Below are positions 23,866 to 34,029 of a stretch of 64,000 nt of DNA, piece by piece (within the stretch, counting starts at the first letter, position 1; every line of letters begins with the position of its first letter). Below the pieces are notes generated by a model. The model was not told the DNA's origin. It worked only from the letters and a program-made list of their open reading frames with translations, and did no database searches. The translations under genes and the position numbers were made by a program. Origin of the DNA: Rhodocaloribacter litoris (GTDB lineage Bacteria > Bacteroidota > Rhodothermia > Rhodothermales > ISCAR-4553); the NCBI RefSeq assembly GCF_011682235.2, contig NZ_CP076718.1, positions 2,117,782-2,181,781 on the forward strand. Direction: 5' to 3'.

Positions 23866-23931
23866 TTTCGGGTTTCAGGCTTCAGGTCCCGGGGCAGCCA
23901 GAGATCCTGCAATCCGCAACCGGCAACGTGA
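23866..23931. repeat. Heptamer-period intergenic repeats
   Basis: Two runs of 7-base units: TTTCGGG TTTCAGG CTTCAGG TCCCGGG (23866-23893) and ATCCTGC AATCCGC AACCGGC AACGTGA (23904-23931). Units drift in sequence but keep the 7-base step. They lie in the divergent gap between hrpB and the amidohydrolase gene. Confidence 0.65.
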
Positions 23932-24003
23932 AACAGATCTTGACATTGTCGGCCCCACGCGCCATACTCGTTTTCCCTCTTCAACCATCAACCCGGTGAC
24001 GCC

Positions 24004-25725
24004 GTGCCTGCTGCTCGCTCCCGCCTGTGCCTGCCGCTCCTGACGGCCCTGCTGTTGTGGACCGGCTGTAACCCCGCTCCCGGAGACGCTCCGGCCGATC
24101 TCATCATCCGCAATGCGAAGATCGTCACGATGGACGAGGCCCGGCCCGAGGCCGAGGCCCTGGCCGTGCGGGGCGAGACCATCGTGGCCGTGGGCACCAA
24201 CGCGGAGGTGGACGCCCTGACCGGCCCCGACACCGAGGTGCTCGACGTCGAGGGACGGCTCGTCCTGCCGGGTTTCATCGAAGGGCACGGGCACTTCATG
24301 AGCCTGGGACGGGCCCAGATGATCCTCGATCTGACGCAGGCGAAAAGCTGGGACGAGATCGTGGCGATGGTCGAAGAAGCCGCGCGGGCGGCGGAACCCG
24401 GGGCCTGGATCCAGGGACGCGGGTGGCACCAGGAGAAGTGGGAGCGGGTTCCCGAGGGCGCCGTCGAAGGCGTGCCGACGCACCATGCCTTGAGCGCCGT
24501 CTCGCCCGGCAACCCCGTCTTCCTGACACACGCGAGCGGGCATGCCGCCTTTGCCAACGCCGAAGCGTTGCGGCAGGGTGGGATCAGCGCCGAGACCCCC
24601 GATCCGCCCGGCGGCGAGATCGTCCGCGACGCCCGGGGCGAGCCGACGGGCCTGCTGCGGGAGACCGCCCAGCAGCTCGTGGCCCGCGCGCTCGAGCAGG
24701 CCCGTACCGCCATGACCCCCGAAGAACGGGAGGCCGAGATGCGCCGCATGGCCGAACTGGCGGCGCAGGAAGCCCTGGCGCACGGCATCACCTCGTTCCA
24801 TGATGCCGGCGTCTCCTTCGAGACGGTCGATTTCTACAAGAAGCTGGCCGACGAGGGCCGCCTGCCCGTTCGCCTCTACGTCATGATCCGTGCCGCCACG
24901 GAAGAGCTGGCCGAAAAGATGGCGGCCTACCGGCTCGTCGGCTACGGCGGCAACCGGCTTACGGTGCGGGCCCTCAAACGCTCGCTCGACGGCGCGCTCG
25001 GCTCACACGGGGCCTGGCTGCTCGAACCCTACGCGGACATGCCCACCAGCCTCGGCCTCCAGACCGACGACCTGGACGACCTCGCCCGTGTGGCCGAACT
25101 GGCCGTCGAACACGACTACCAGCTCTGCATCCACGCCATCGGCGACCGCGCCAACCGCGAGGTGCTCGACCTCTATGAACACACCTTCACCGCCCACCCC
25201 GAGGCGCAGGACCTCCGCTGGCGTATCGAGCACGCCCAGCACCTCCATCCGAGCGACATCCCTCGCTTCGCACAACTTGGCGTCATCGCCTCCATGCAGG
25301 GCATCCATTGCACCTCCGACGCACCGTGGGTCATCAAACGCCTGGGAGAAAAGCGGGCCCGCGAAGGGGCATACATGTGGCAGTCGCTCTGGCAGACGGG
25401 CGCCGTGGTCACCAACGGCACCGACGCCCCCGTCGAACCCATCGATCCGATCGCCAGCTTCTATGCCACCGTCACGCGGCGGCTGGCCGACGGCTCCGTC
25501 TTCTTCCCGGAAGAGCGTCTCACCCGCGAGCAGGCCCTGAAGTCGTACACCTGGAACAACGCCTACGCCGCGTTCGAGGAGGAGGTCAAAGGCTCGCTCA
25601 CTCCGGGGAAGCTGGCCGACATCGTGGTGCTTTCGCAGGACCTGCTCACCATTCCCGAAGAGGAGATCCTGAACACCCGGATACTCTACACCATCGTCGG
25701 CGGGAAGGTGCTGTTCCGGCGTTGA
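24004..25725 (+). CDS. Amidohydrolase (YtcJ-like), predicted lipoprotein
   Basis: A 573-residue enzyme from a GTG start. The N-terminus LCLPLLTALLLWTGCNPAPG is a lipoprotein signal with the cysteine near residue 22, placing the enzyme on the outer face of a membrane. The amidohydrolase_3 layout is clear: DLIIRNAKIVTMD, metal-binding GFIEGHGHF, LCIHAIGDRANREVL, WRIEHAQHLHPSD and TNGTDAPVEPIDP. Members hydrolyse amides or carbamates on diverse substrates; the substrate is unknown. It is followed by a convergent Sir2 gene. Confidence 0.9.
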   Translation: MPAARSRLCLPLLTALLLWTGCNPAPGDAPADLIIRNAKIVTMDEARPEAEALAVRGETIVAVGTNAEVDALTGPDTEVLDVEGRLVLPGFIEGHGHFMSLGRAQMILDLTQAKSWDEIVAMVEEAARAAEPGAWIQGRGWHQEKWERVPEGAVEGVPTHHALSAVSPGNPVFLTHASGHAAFANAEALRQGGISAETPDPPGGEIVRDARGEPTGLLRETAQQLVARALEQARTAMTPEEREAEMRRMAELAAQEALAHGITSFHDAGVSFETVDFYKKLADEGRLPVRLYVMIRAATEELAEKMAAYRLVGYGGNRLTVRALKRSLDGALGSHGAWLLEPYADMPTSLGLQTDDLDDLARVAELAVEHDYQLCIHAIGDRANREVLDLYEHTFTAHPEAQDLRWRIEHAQHLHPSDIPRFAQLGVIASMQGIHCTSDAPWVIKRLGEKRAREGAYMWQSLWQTGAVVTNGTDAPVEPIDPIASFYATVTRRLADGSVFFPEERLTREQALKSYTWNNAYAAFEEEVKGSLTPGKLADIVVLSQDLLTIPEEEILNTRILYTIVGGKVLFRR

Positions 25726-25750
25726 GCAGGCGCGGTTCAGGCCCGCCCTA

Positions 25751-26602
<852 letters not shown>

Positions 26603-26606
26603 CCGT

Positions 26607-27359
26607 TCAGCCTGTCGAAGGTATTTCCTGTGCCCCCTCGGCCCGGTGAATGAGGGCCTCGGCCGTCTCATGGCCCAGGTAGCGATCCATCAGCCAGTGC
26701 GCCGCGTAGATGAGCGGCGTGATGCCGGCGGCGATGACGAATTTGTAGGCATAGTTGAACAGCGTGACGGCCAGGATCTCCTGCACCGAGAGCTGCCCGG
26801 CAAAGGCAATCGTCAGCACCACCAGCGTGTCGATGAACTGCGAGCCGAAGGTGGAGCCGGTGGCGCGGAGCCAGAGGTGCCTTCCCCGGGTGAGCCTGCG
26901 CAGCCAGTGAAAGAGCGTGATGTCCGCCAGCTGTCCCAGCAGGTAGGCCGTGATGCTCCCGACGATGACCCGTCCCGTGGCTCCGAAGACCGTATCGAAC
27001 GCCTCCGCCGGCACCGGCGAGATGTCGGCCGTCGGCACGGCCATGGCCAGTTGCAGAAGGCCGAATTCGAAGACGATCATCACCATGCCCACGTACGTCA
27101 CAAACCGGATCCCCGGCTTGCCGTAGTACTCGTTGAGCAGATCGGTGATGATGAAGGTGATGGGAAAAGCGAGCACCCCGGCGGTCATGATGACCTGCTC
27201 GAAGGTCTGCCCGAAGATCGAGACGGTGAAGGGCAGGTCGAAGGCGACGAAGAACTTGCCGGCGGTGGCCTCGGCGATGACGAGCGCCGTGATGAAGATG
27301 GCCGCACAGACGACGTAGAGCTTTTGCGGGCGGCTCAGGGTATACGCGGTGCGAAGCAT
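26607..27359 (-). CDS. Queuosine precursor transporter (YhhQ/VUT family)
   Basis: A 250-residue membrane protein starting [17 protein letters not shown] with six hydrophobic segments. [20 protein letters not shown] and the later [14 protein letters not shown] are hallmark motifs of the VUT (YhhQ) family, which imports preQ0/preQ1 for tRNA queuosine modification. It lies between a MarR-type gene (29 bases upstream) and Sir2 in one leftward unit. A start at 27431 would add an unlikely extension overlapping the MarR gene. Confidence 0.9.
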   Translation of the reverse strand: MLRTAYTLSRPQKLYVVCAAIFITALVIAEATAGKFFVAFDLPFTVSIFGQTFEQVIMTAGVLAFPITFIITDLLNEYYGKPGIRFVTYVGMVMIVFEFGLLQLAMAVPTADISPVPAEAFDTVFGATGRVIVGSITAYLLGQLADITLFHWLRRLTRGRHLWLRATGSTFGSQFIDTLVVLTIAFAGQLSVQEILAVTLFNYAYKFVIAAGITPLIYAAHWLMDRYLGHETAEALIHRAEGAQEIPSTG

Positions 27360-27388
27360 ACGGGCGGCGGCGCCGGTGATGAAGGCAG

Positions 27389-27853
27389 TCAGACCGTCTG
27401 ATCGGTGCGCAGGCGTTCGAGCAGGTCGCACAGCAGCCGGTGCTCCTCGGCGCTCAGGTGGCGGGTGATGTGGTTCATGGCCTCGTGCACGACATCGTGC
27501 ATCTCGTCGAGCAGGGCCAGGCCTTTCTGCGTAATGCCCACCTCCACGACGCGGCGGTCATGCCGGGCCCGCGCCCGGTGGATGAGGTCCCGGCGTTCGA
27601 GCCGGTTGAGCAACCGCGTCACGTCCGGGGTGCGGTCGAGCAGGCGGGCGCCCAGATCGCTGCACGTCAGCTTGCGGGGATGGCTGCCGCGCAGGATGCG
27701 GAGCACGTTGTACTGCGCCGGGGTCAGGCCGAACGGGGCCATGACGGCGGCCATCTCCCCGAGCAACCACGAACTCGTCACGATCACATTGAACATCGCC
27801 TCCTGCCCGGTCGAGGCAAATCGTTCCTGCCGGATGAGCTCCGAAAGTTTCAT
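27389..27853 (-). CDS. MarR family transcriptional regulator
   Basis: A 154-residue protein starting MKLSELIRQERFASTGQE. The winged-helix core FGLTPAQYNVLRILRGSHPR, LLDRTPDVTRLLNRLERRDL and wing RARHDRRVVEVGIT is MarR-like and resembles the regulator at 3121. It heads the leftward unit with the queuosine transporter and Sir2 genes and probably controls them. No clear palindrome is seen in the 283-base gap upstream, which holds no recognisable gene. Confidence 0.9.
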   Translation of the reverse strand: MKLSELIRQERFASTGQEAMFNVIVTSSWLLGEMAAVMAPFGLTPAQYNVLRILRGSHPRKLTCSDLGARLLDRTPDVTRLLNRLERRDLIHRARARHDRRVVEVGITQKGLALLDEMHDVVHEAMNHITRHLSAEEHRLLCDLLERLRTDQTV

Positions 27854-28136
27854 CGTAGCGCGGGGGTCATCATCGTGGGAGGGAGCCCGTGGGAACCGCT
27901 CTGAACGCTTCCATCCATCGCTTTGACCGCTGCAACCGAGCCGAAAGGATGTACCGCCGATGCGGTCCGGCGATCCGGGGCCGGGACGGAAGAGAGGGGA
28001 AGGAGAACAAACCTCACCGGCGGCGGAACCCGGCGCTGTTCGCCTCCCTGCCTCCGGGCATCATGGCGAGAACGCACCGGCCGGGCCAGGTGCTCGTTTC
28101 AACGGGCATGAACCATCCAGAAACGTTTCCGTTCCG

Positions 28137-29246
28137 TTACGGGCCCCGCCGCCCGCCGGCCGGCGACCGCCTGGCGGCCGGTTGCGTGACCGCCAGCGGC
28201 AGGGTAAAGCTGAACGTGGACCCGCGCCCCGGCATGCTTTCGATCAGCAGCGTACGCCCGTGGGCCCCCAGGATGTGCTTGACGATGGCCAGGCCGAGCC
28301 CCGTGCCGCCCTGCGCCCGCGACCGGCTCTTGTCCACCCGGTAGAAGCGCTCCGTCACCCGGGGAATGTGCTGCGGTGCGATGCCGATGCCGTTGTCGAT
28401 CACGGCGATGCGCACCTCGTCCGGACCGGAAGGCTCCGCCACAAGCTCGACGTAGCCGCCCGGATTGTTGTACTTGATCGCATTCTCGACCAGGTTGATC
28501 AGCACCTGCCGGATGTGGTTACCGTCCCCCAGCACCGGGGCCAGGCGCTCGGGCAGGCGGCTGCGCAGGGTCACCGGCTTCTCCACCGCGATGGGTTCGA
28601 GCAGCTCGAGCACGTCGCGGACCACCCGGTGGAGGTCGAACGGCTCCACCGTCATCTTCAACTCTCCGGTCTCGATGCGTGAGATCTCGGCCAGGTCGCT
28701 GGCCAGATTGCTCAGCCGGTTGGCGTTGCGCAGGATCTTCTCGACGAACGTCCGGCGTACCGCCTCATTTTCGAGGGCGCCTTCGAGCAACGTCTCGGCA
28801 AAGCCCCGGATCGAAAAGATCGGGGTTTTGAGCTCGTGCGAGACGTTGCCCAGGAACTCGCGCCGGTAGTTCTCCACCTTTTTGAACTCGCGGAAGTCTT
28901 TCTCGAGCGCCTCTCCGGTGCGATAGACTTCCCAGAGGAGACCGCCCAGTTCATCCCCTTTCGGCAGGTGGGCCGCTTCCAGGTTGTCGAACTCGTGCCG
29001 GCGGATCTGCCGGAGGGTGGTGTGGGCCAGTTCGAGCCGGGCCGCCAGCAGCCGGTGCGCCACCCCGTAGAGCGCCAGCCCCGTCAGCCCGCTCAGGAGC
29101 AATCCGGTCGCGAACGACGGCAGGGGGAAAAACAGGCCGAGGCCTCCCCAGAGCCCCGCCGTGACCGCCGCTCCAGCGAGCGCCAGCTTCAACGAGAGAC
29201 GGTGCAGGCGAAAAGCCCGCCGCGGTACGTCAGACGATTCAGGCAT
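28137..29246 (-). CDS. Sensor histidine kinase (PhoR-like)
   Basis: A 369-residue kinase starting MPESSDVPRRAFRLHRLS. Two adjacent N-terminal transmembrane helices (about 20-65) are followed by a short HAMP-like linker, the H box FLGNVSHELKTPIF, and an ATPase domain with N box LVENAIKYNN, G1 DNGIGI and G2 GGTGLGLAIVKHILG. There is almost no periplasmic loop, so the signal is probably intramembrane or from a partner, as in PhoR. It follows its response regulator by 83 bases. Confidence 0.9.
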   Translation of the reverse strand: MPESSDVPRRAFRLHRLSLKLALAGAAVTAGLWGGLGLFFPLPSFATGLLLSGLTGLALYGVAHRLLAARLELAHTTLRQIRRHEFDNLEAAHLPKGDELGGLLWEVYRTGEALEKDFREFKKVENYRREFLGNVSHELKTPIFSIRGFAETLLEGALENEAVRRTFVEKILRNANRLSNLASDLAEISRIETGELKMTVEPFDLHRVVRDVLELLEPIAVEKPVTLRSRLPERLAPVLGDGNHIRQVLINLVENAIKYNNPGGYVELVAEPSGPDEVRIAVIDNGIGIAPQHIPRVTERFYRVDKSRSRAQGGTGLGLAIVKHILGAHGRTLLIESMPGRGSTFSFTLPLAVTQPAARRSPAGGRRGP

Positions 29247-29329
29247 GGGGAAAAGACGCGGAGCGGGGGGCGTCTTGCGCGGGGCGTAGTGAAGCCCTTT
29301 ACGCACTACGCAACCGGCCCCACAAAAAC

Positions 29330-30040
29330 CTACTCCTTGAACCGGTAGCCGACTCCCTTGACCGTCTCGATATACTCGTTGCCGATTTTTTCCCGGATCT
29401 TTCGCACGTGCACATCCACGGTGCGGTCGACCACGTAGACGTCGCGCCCCCAGACCTCGTCGAGCAGGGCCTGGCGCGTGAAGACCTTGCCCGGATGCGC
29501 GGCCAGGAAGCGCAACAGCTCGAACTCTTTGCGGGGAAAGCGCAGCTCTTCCTGCCGGCCGTCCCGTTCGCGATAGACCAGATAGCGATCGCGGTCGATG
29601 GACAGATCGTGGATGCGGAGCAGGTCCGGCGGGGTTTCGTAGCGCCGTACGCCGCGCAGGAGCGCCTTCGTCTGGCTGAGCAAGACCGGGATGGAGATGG
29701 GCTTGGTGAGGTAGATGTCCGCGCCGACGTCGAGGCCCCGGACGTGGTCTTCCTCCTCGCTGCGCGCCGTCAGCATCAGGATCGGGATGTGGCGCAGGTG
29801 GGCGTCCTGGCGCAGCCGCCGGCACACCTCGATGCCGTCCATCCGCGGCATCATGATGTCGAGAATGACCAGGTCCGGCGGATTCTTTCCCGCCTTCTCC
29901 AGCGCCTCCACGCCGTCGTGGGCGAGCGTCGTCTCAAAACCCTCCCGTGCGAGGTTGTATTGCAAGAGATCCAGGATGTCCTCCTCGTCGTCGACGATCA
30001 GGATCGTGGGGTGGTCCGGAAAGGATGGGGCAACGGTCAT
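29330..30040 (-). CDS. Response regulator, OmpR/PhoB family
   Basis: A 236-residue regulator. The receiver domain (VDDEEDIL, phospho-acceptor in LVILDIMMPRMDG, conserved YLTKPI) is joined to a winged-helix DNA-binding domain with RKEFELLRFLAAHPGKVFTR and VDVHVRKIREKIG. It pairs with the PhoR-like kinase downstream. Phosphate control is suggested by similarity of the pair, but no pho genes are adjacent. Confidence 0.92.
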   Translation of the reverse strand: MTVAPSFPDHPTILIVDDEEDILDLLQYNLAREGFETTLAHDGVEALEKAGKNPPDLVILDIMMPRMDGIEVCRRLRQDAHLRHIPILMLTARSEEEDHVRGLDVGADIYLTKPISIPVLLSQTKALLRGVRRYETPPDLLRIHDLSIDRDRYLVYRERDGRQEELRFPRKEFELLRFLAAHPGKVFTRQALLDEVWGRDVYVVDRTVDVHVRKIREKIGNEYIETVKGVGYRFKE

Positions 30041-30291
30041 CGTTTGCCGTGGGCAGGTGATACATCGGGAACGAACCGGCTGAAATTACGCCGGGGAGCG
30101 AAGCGCGATGTTACCGCAACGTTAAAACCCGTCTCCCGGAAGGCCGTAACACGCCGGGTTCGCTGCATTTGAGCGGGGCTTCACGGGCGGGATTCCGGAC
30201 CGGGAGGCCACGGGGTGGAACCTGGAGGGTCGCCTTGGCTTTCCCTGAGGGTCGGTCATACACGACGTTGTACGTCTTACCGGAGAAAAAG

Positions 30292-30966
30292 ATGACGATG
30301 CGCACCGGCTGGCTGCTCCTGGTGCTGGGCTGGACGACCGGGCTGCTTGCACCGGCGGCGGCGCAGCAGGGTTCGGCCATCGAGATCGCCGCGCTCAAAT
30401 ACGGGGGCGGGGGCGACTGGTACCAGGCGCAGACGCCGCTTCCCACGTTCATCGCCTTCGTGCGCGAACAGACGATGCTCGAGGTGGCACCCCGGCCCGC
30501 CGTCGTCGAGCCGTCGAGCGACAAGCTGTTCAACTATCCCTTTCTGGTCCTCTCCGGGCATGGCAACGTGTCCTTCACCGACGACGAGGCCCGGCGTCTG
30601 CGGCGCTACCTGACCGGCGGCGGCTTTCTCTACATCGACGACGACTACGGGCTCGACCCCTTCATCCGGCGCGAGATGAAAAAAGTGTTCCCCGAGCTGG
30701 AATTCGTCGAGTTGCCCTTCAGCCATCCGATCTACCACACCCACTTCGAATTCAGCCACGGCCTGCCCAAGATCCACGAGCACGACGGCAAGCCGCCCCA
30801 GGGTTTCGGGCTGATCTACGAGGGACGGCTGGTAGCCTTCTACACGTATGAGACGAACCTGAGCGACGGCTGGGAGCCGCCCGAGGTGCACAACGACCCC
30901 CCCGAAAAACGCCTCGACGCCCTCCGCATGGGAACGAACATCCTCGTCTATGCCATGATGCACTGA
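30292..30966 (+). CDS. DUF4159 protein with signal peptide
   Basis: A 224-residue protein; the start [20 protein letters not shown] is chosen because GGAG lies 7 bases upstream and a Sec signal with AAAQQ cleavage follows. The mature part contains [40 protein letters not shown] and a glutamine-amidotransferase-like fold, typical of DUF4159 domains, usually found in large membrane proteins next to von Willebrand A-type genes. Here it is stand-alone and exported. Function is unknown. Confidence 0.82.
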   Translation: MTMRTGWLLLVLGWTTGLLAPAAAQQGSAIEIAALKYGGGGDWYQAQTPLPTFIAFVREQTMLEVAPRPAVVEPSSDKLFNYPFLVLSGHGNVSFTDDEARRLRRYLTGGGFLYIDDDYGLDPFIRREMKKVFPELEFVELPFSHPIYHTHFEFSHGLPKIHEHDGKPPQGFGLIYEGRLVAFYTYETNLSDGWEPPEVHNDPPEKRLDALRMGTNILVYAMMH

Positions 30967-31003
30967 AAATTGTCAGGCTCGAAAGCGTGACGCGCTTTAC
31001 CTT

Positions 31004-31045
31004 GAATCCCGACACCCGAATCCCGCAATCCGAAACCGCATCCCG
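31004..31045. repeat. Heptamer-period repeat ending at the glyA start codon
   Basis: Six consecutive 7-base units: GAATCCC GACACCC GAATCCC GCAATCC GAAACCG CATCCCG, immediately followed by the ATG of glyA. No Shine-Dalgarno sequence is present, so the repeat occupies the ribosome-binding region. Confidence 0.7.
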
Positions 31046-32353
31046 ATGACCGACCTTGAACGGAACGACCCCGACGTTTTTCGCGCCATCGAGCAGGAGG
31101 TGGAGCGCCAGAACAACGGCCTGGAGCTGATCGCCTCGGAAAACTTCGTCTCGAAGGCGGTGCTGCAGGCCATGGGCTCGGCGCTGACGAACAAGTATGC
31201 CGAGGGACTGCCGGGCAAGCGCTACTACGGGGGGTGCCAGTTCGTCGACGTGGTCGAGAACCTGGCGCGCGAGCGGGCGAAGGCGCTCTTCGGGGCCGCG
31301 TGGGTGAACGTGCAGCCCCACTCCGGCGCCCAGGCCAACGCCGCCGTCTACCTGACGCTGCTCGAGCCCGGGGACACGTTCCTCGGCCTGGACCTGGCCC
31401 ATGGCGGCCACCTGACGCACGGCAGCCCCGTCAACTTCTCCGGCATCCTCTACCGGGCCGCGTACTACGGCGTCGAGAAGGACGGCCCGCTGGCCGGCCG
31501 CATCGACATGAACAAGGTGCGGGAGAAGGCGAAGGCCGTCCGGCCGAAGATGATCTCCATCGGCGCCAGCGCCTACCCGCGCGACTTCGACTACGCGGCC
31601 TTCCGCGAGATCGCGGACGAGGTGGGGGCCTTTCTGTGGATGGACATGGCCCACCCGGCCGGCCTCATCGCCGCCGGCGTGCTCAACGATCCGCTGCCCC
31701 ACGCGCACATCGTCTCGACGACCACGCACAAGACGCTGCGCGGCCCGCGGGGCGGCATGCTGCTCATCGGCAAGGACTATGAGAACCCGTTCGGCAAGGT
31801 GGCGCCCAAAAGCGGGCGTGTCCGGATGATGAGCGAGTTGTTCGACAGCGCCGTCTTTCCCGGAACCCAGGGCGGCCCGCTCATGCACGTCATCGCGGCC
31901 AAGGCGGTGGCCTTCGGCGAGGCGCTGCAGCCCTCGTTCCGGCAATACGCCCGGCAGGTGGTTAACAACGCCCGGGCCATGGCCGATGCTTTCCTCGAAC
32001 GCGGCTATGACCTCGTCTCCGGCGGCACCGACAACCACCTGATCCTGATCGACCTGCGCAACAAGGGCCTCACCGGCAAAGCCGCCGAAGAGGCCCTGCA
32101 GGCCGCCGAGATCACGGTGAACAAGAACATGGTGCCCTACGACGACCAGAGCCCCTTCGTGACCAGCGGCATCCGCCTCGGGACCCCGGCCATGACCACG
32201 CGCGGCTTCACCGAGGCGGAATTCCGGCACGTGGTCGAACTCATCGACCGTGTGCTCTCGGCCCCCGGCGACGAAGCCGTGCTCCGGGCCGTCCGGGCCG
32301 AGGTGCACGAGCTCTGCCGCCGCTTCCCCCTGTACGATTTTGTGGTGGCCTGA
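31046..32353 (+). CDS. glyA: Serine hydroxymethyltransferase
   Basis: A 435-residue PLP enzyme converting serine and tetrahydrofolate to glycine and methylene-tetrahydrofolate. [35 protein letters not shown] and the PLP-lysine motif [15 protein letters not shown] are standard. The length is close to the usual 420. It is preceded directly by a heptamer repeat in place of a ribosome site. A 149-base gap without visible genes separates it from the phosphoribosyltransferase gene. Confidence 0.97.
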   Translation: MTDLERNDPDVFRAIEQEVERQNNGLELIASENFVSKAVLQAMGSALTNKYAEGLPGKRYYGGCQFVDVVENLARERAKALFGAAWVNVQPHSGAQANAAVYLTLLEPGDTFLGLDLAHGGHLTHGSPVNFSGILYRAAYYGVEKDGPLAGRIDMNKVREKAKAVRPKMISIGASAYPRDFDYAAFREIADEVGAFLWMDMAHPAGLIAAGVLNDPLPHAHIVSTTTHKTLRGPRGGMLLIGKDYENPFGKVAPKSGRVRMMSELFDSAVFPGTQGGPLMHVIAAKAVAFGEALQPSFRQYARQVVNNARAMADAFLERGYDLVSGGTDNHLILIDLRNKGLTGKAAEEALQAAEITVNKNMVPYDDQSPFVTSGIRLGTPAMTTRGFTEAEFRHVVELIDRVLSAPGDEAVLRAVRAEVHELCRRFPLYDFVVA

Positions 32354-32502
32354 GCCGCGGGCCGTGGAACGGATCGGGACGACGGAGGTTCACGCTACGC
32401 AGGCGATCGGGCGCACCGCCCGGGTGGCACCGCCGTCCGACGCCCGACCACGGGAAGGGCCCGGCACGAGGTCGGACTCCCGCGCTTGACCTGTTACGAG
32501 TT

Positions 32503-33105
32503 ATGGCGAACGACACGTTGAGCCCATCGAGTTATGCCGATCTCGTCGAGCTGGGCCGTCGCCTGTACGAGCGCGCCCTGGTGCGACGCGAGCAGGAACT
32601 GATCACCGATCCGCGCGGGCAACCCATCGGCTGGCTGCTGGACACGCGCATCCCGATGCTCGACGGCGCCCTCTTCCGTGAGGTGGGCGAGGTGCTGGCG
32701 GCGCGGCTCCGGGCCCGCGGCCTCCATCAGGTGGCCGGCTTCGGCTTCGGCGCCTACGCCCTGGTCTGCTCGGTGCTCGCCGCCCCCGGCACCCCGCGCT
32801 TCACGGGCGGCTTCATCCGGGAGAAGCGCAAACCGCATGGCCGGCGCCGCCTCGTCGAAGGCCCGCTCGACCGCACCCGCCCCGTCGTCCTCCTCGACGA
32901 CATCCTCAACAGCGGGCGCAGCGCCACACGGGCCCTCGCCCTCCTGCGCGGCGACGGCTTCGAGGTCTGCGGCCTCATGACGCTCTTCAACTTCACCTGG
33001 AGCGGCGGCCGCGCCCGCCTGGAGGCCCAGGGCCTCTGGGTCGATACCCTGCTCGACCTCAACCTGCGCGAAAGCAGTCGCAGCAGCTCCGACTCTCCGT
33101 ACTGA
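32503..33105 (+). CDS. Phosphoribosyltransferase, orotate-type
   Basis: A 200-residue type I phosphoribosyltransferase. The PRPP loop VVLLDDILNSGRSATRALAL and the preceding VAGFGFGAYALVCSVL strand-loop match the orotate phosphoribosyltransferase group. The N-terminus LVELGRRLYERALVRRE is also like PyrE-type proteins. The substrate base is not certain from sequence. It lies between glyA and tatC, all rightward. Confidence 0.75.
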   Translation: MANDTLSPSSYADLVELGRRLYERALVRREQELITDPRGQPIGWLLDTRIPMLDGALFREVGEVLAARLRARGLHQVAGFGFGAYALVCSVLAAPGTPRFTGGFIREKRKPHGRRRLVEGPLDRTRPVVLLDDILNSGRSATRALALLRGDGFEVCGLMTLFNFTWSGGRARLEAQGLWVDTLLDLNLRESSRSSSDSPY

Positions 33106-33137
33106 CCATGCCTGGCTGCCTCGCAGCCCCGTAAACG

Positions 33138-34010
33138 ATGAAACGCTTCGGGTCACGCACGGCCGAAAAGAAACTCCCGCCGGGCATGCAGGGAGACGGT
33201 GCGGCCCGGCCCGTCGATGCCCCCGGCACCGCCGACATGGCCGAGATGTCCTTCCTCGAACATCTCGAAGAACTCCGGTGGGCGCTCATCCGGGGACTCG
33301 GCGGCATCCTCGTCGCCACCCTCGTGGCCGTGTTCTTCCGCGAGTGGATTATCGAAAACATCCTCCTCGGGCCCAAAAAACCCGACTTTTTCATGTACAA
33401 GCTCTTTGGCATCGAGGCCAAGGAGTTCGTCCTGCAAAACCGCACCATCACCGGGCAGTTCTTCGCCGACATCGGGACGATCGTCGCCGTCGGGGCCGTC
33501 CTCGGCTCCCCCCTCTTCGTCTACAGCCTCTGGAAGTTCATCGAACCGGGGCTGTACCCGCACGAGAAAGAGGGCATGCGTTTCGCCTCCGTCTTCGCGA
33601 CGGTCTTCTTCATGCTCGGCATCGCCTTCGGCTATCTGGTCATCACCCCGCTGGCCCTCCAGTTCTTCGCCGGATACCAGATCTCCCCCGAGATCGAGAA
33701 CGAGTTCGACATCAACAAGTATTTCAGCATGGTCACGTTCTGGTCGCTCGGCGTGGGGATCCTGTTCGAACTGCCGGTGGTGATCTATTTCCTGGCGAAG
33801 CTCGGCATCGCCACCCCGGCCGTGCTGCGCCGCATCCGCAAATACGCGATCATCGTGACGCTCGTGCTGGCGGCCTTCTTCACCCCGCCGGATCCGATCT
33901 CTCAGATTCTCGTGGCCCTCCCGCTGATGCTGCTCTACGAGCTCTCGATCTACCTGGCCGCCGTGGTGGAACGACAACGAGCCCGTGCCCTGAAGAAAGC
34001 GCTCGAATGA
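33138..34010 (+). CDS. tatC: Sec-independent protein translocase TatC
   Basis: A 290-residue membrane protein with six transmembrane segments. The family motif MSFLEHLEELRWALIRGLGG lies at residue 37, and later FEPGLYPHEKEGMRF-type and FELPVVIYFLAKLGI segments are conserved. TatC recognises twin-arginine signals and forms the Tat translocon core. The first 36 residues are an unusual charged extension, so translation may instead start at 33237 (MAEMSFLEHL). No tatA or tatB is adjacent. Confidence 0.93.
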   Translation: MKRFGSRTAEKKLPPGMQGDGAARPVDAPGTADMAEMSFLEHLEELRWALIRGLGGILVATLVAVFFREWIIENILLGPKKPDFFMYKLFGIEAKEFVLQNRTITGQFFADIGTIVAVGAVLGSPLFVYSLWKFIEPGLYPHEKEGMRFASVFATVFFMLGIAFGYLVITPLALQFFAGYQISPEIENEFDINKYFSMVTFWSLGVGILFELPVVIYFLAKLGIATPAVLRRIRKYAIIVTLVLAAFFTPPDPISQILVALPLMLLYELSIYLAAVVERQRARALKKALE

Positions 34011-34029
34011 GGCGCGGAGGTGCAGGTTG

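Noticed and set aside
21365-24043. Plus-strand open frame of about 890 codons
   Set aside because: Antisense to hrpB, whose helicase motifs are complete. The frame has no recognisable domain.
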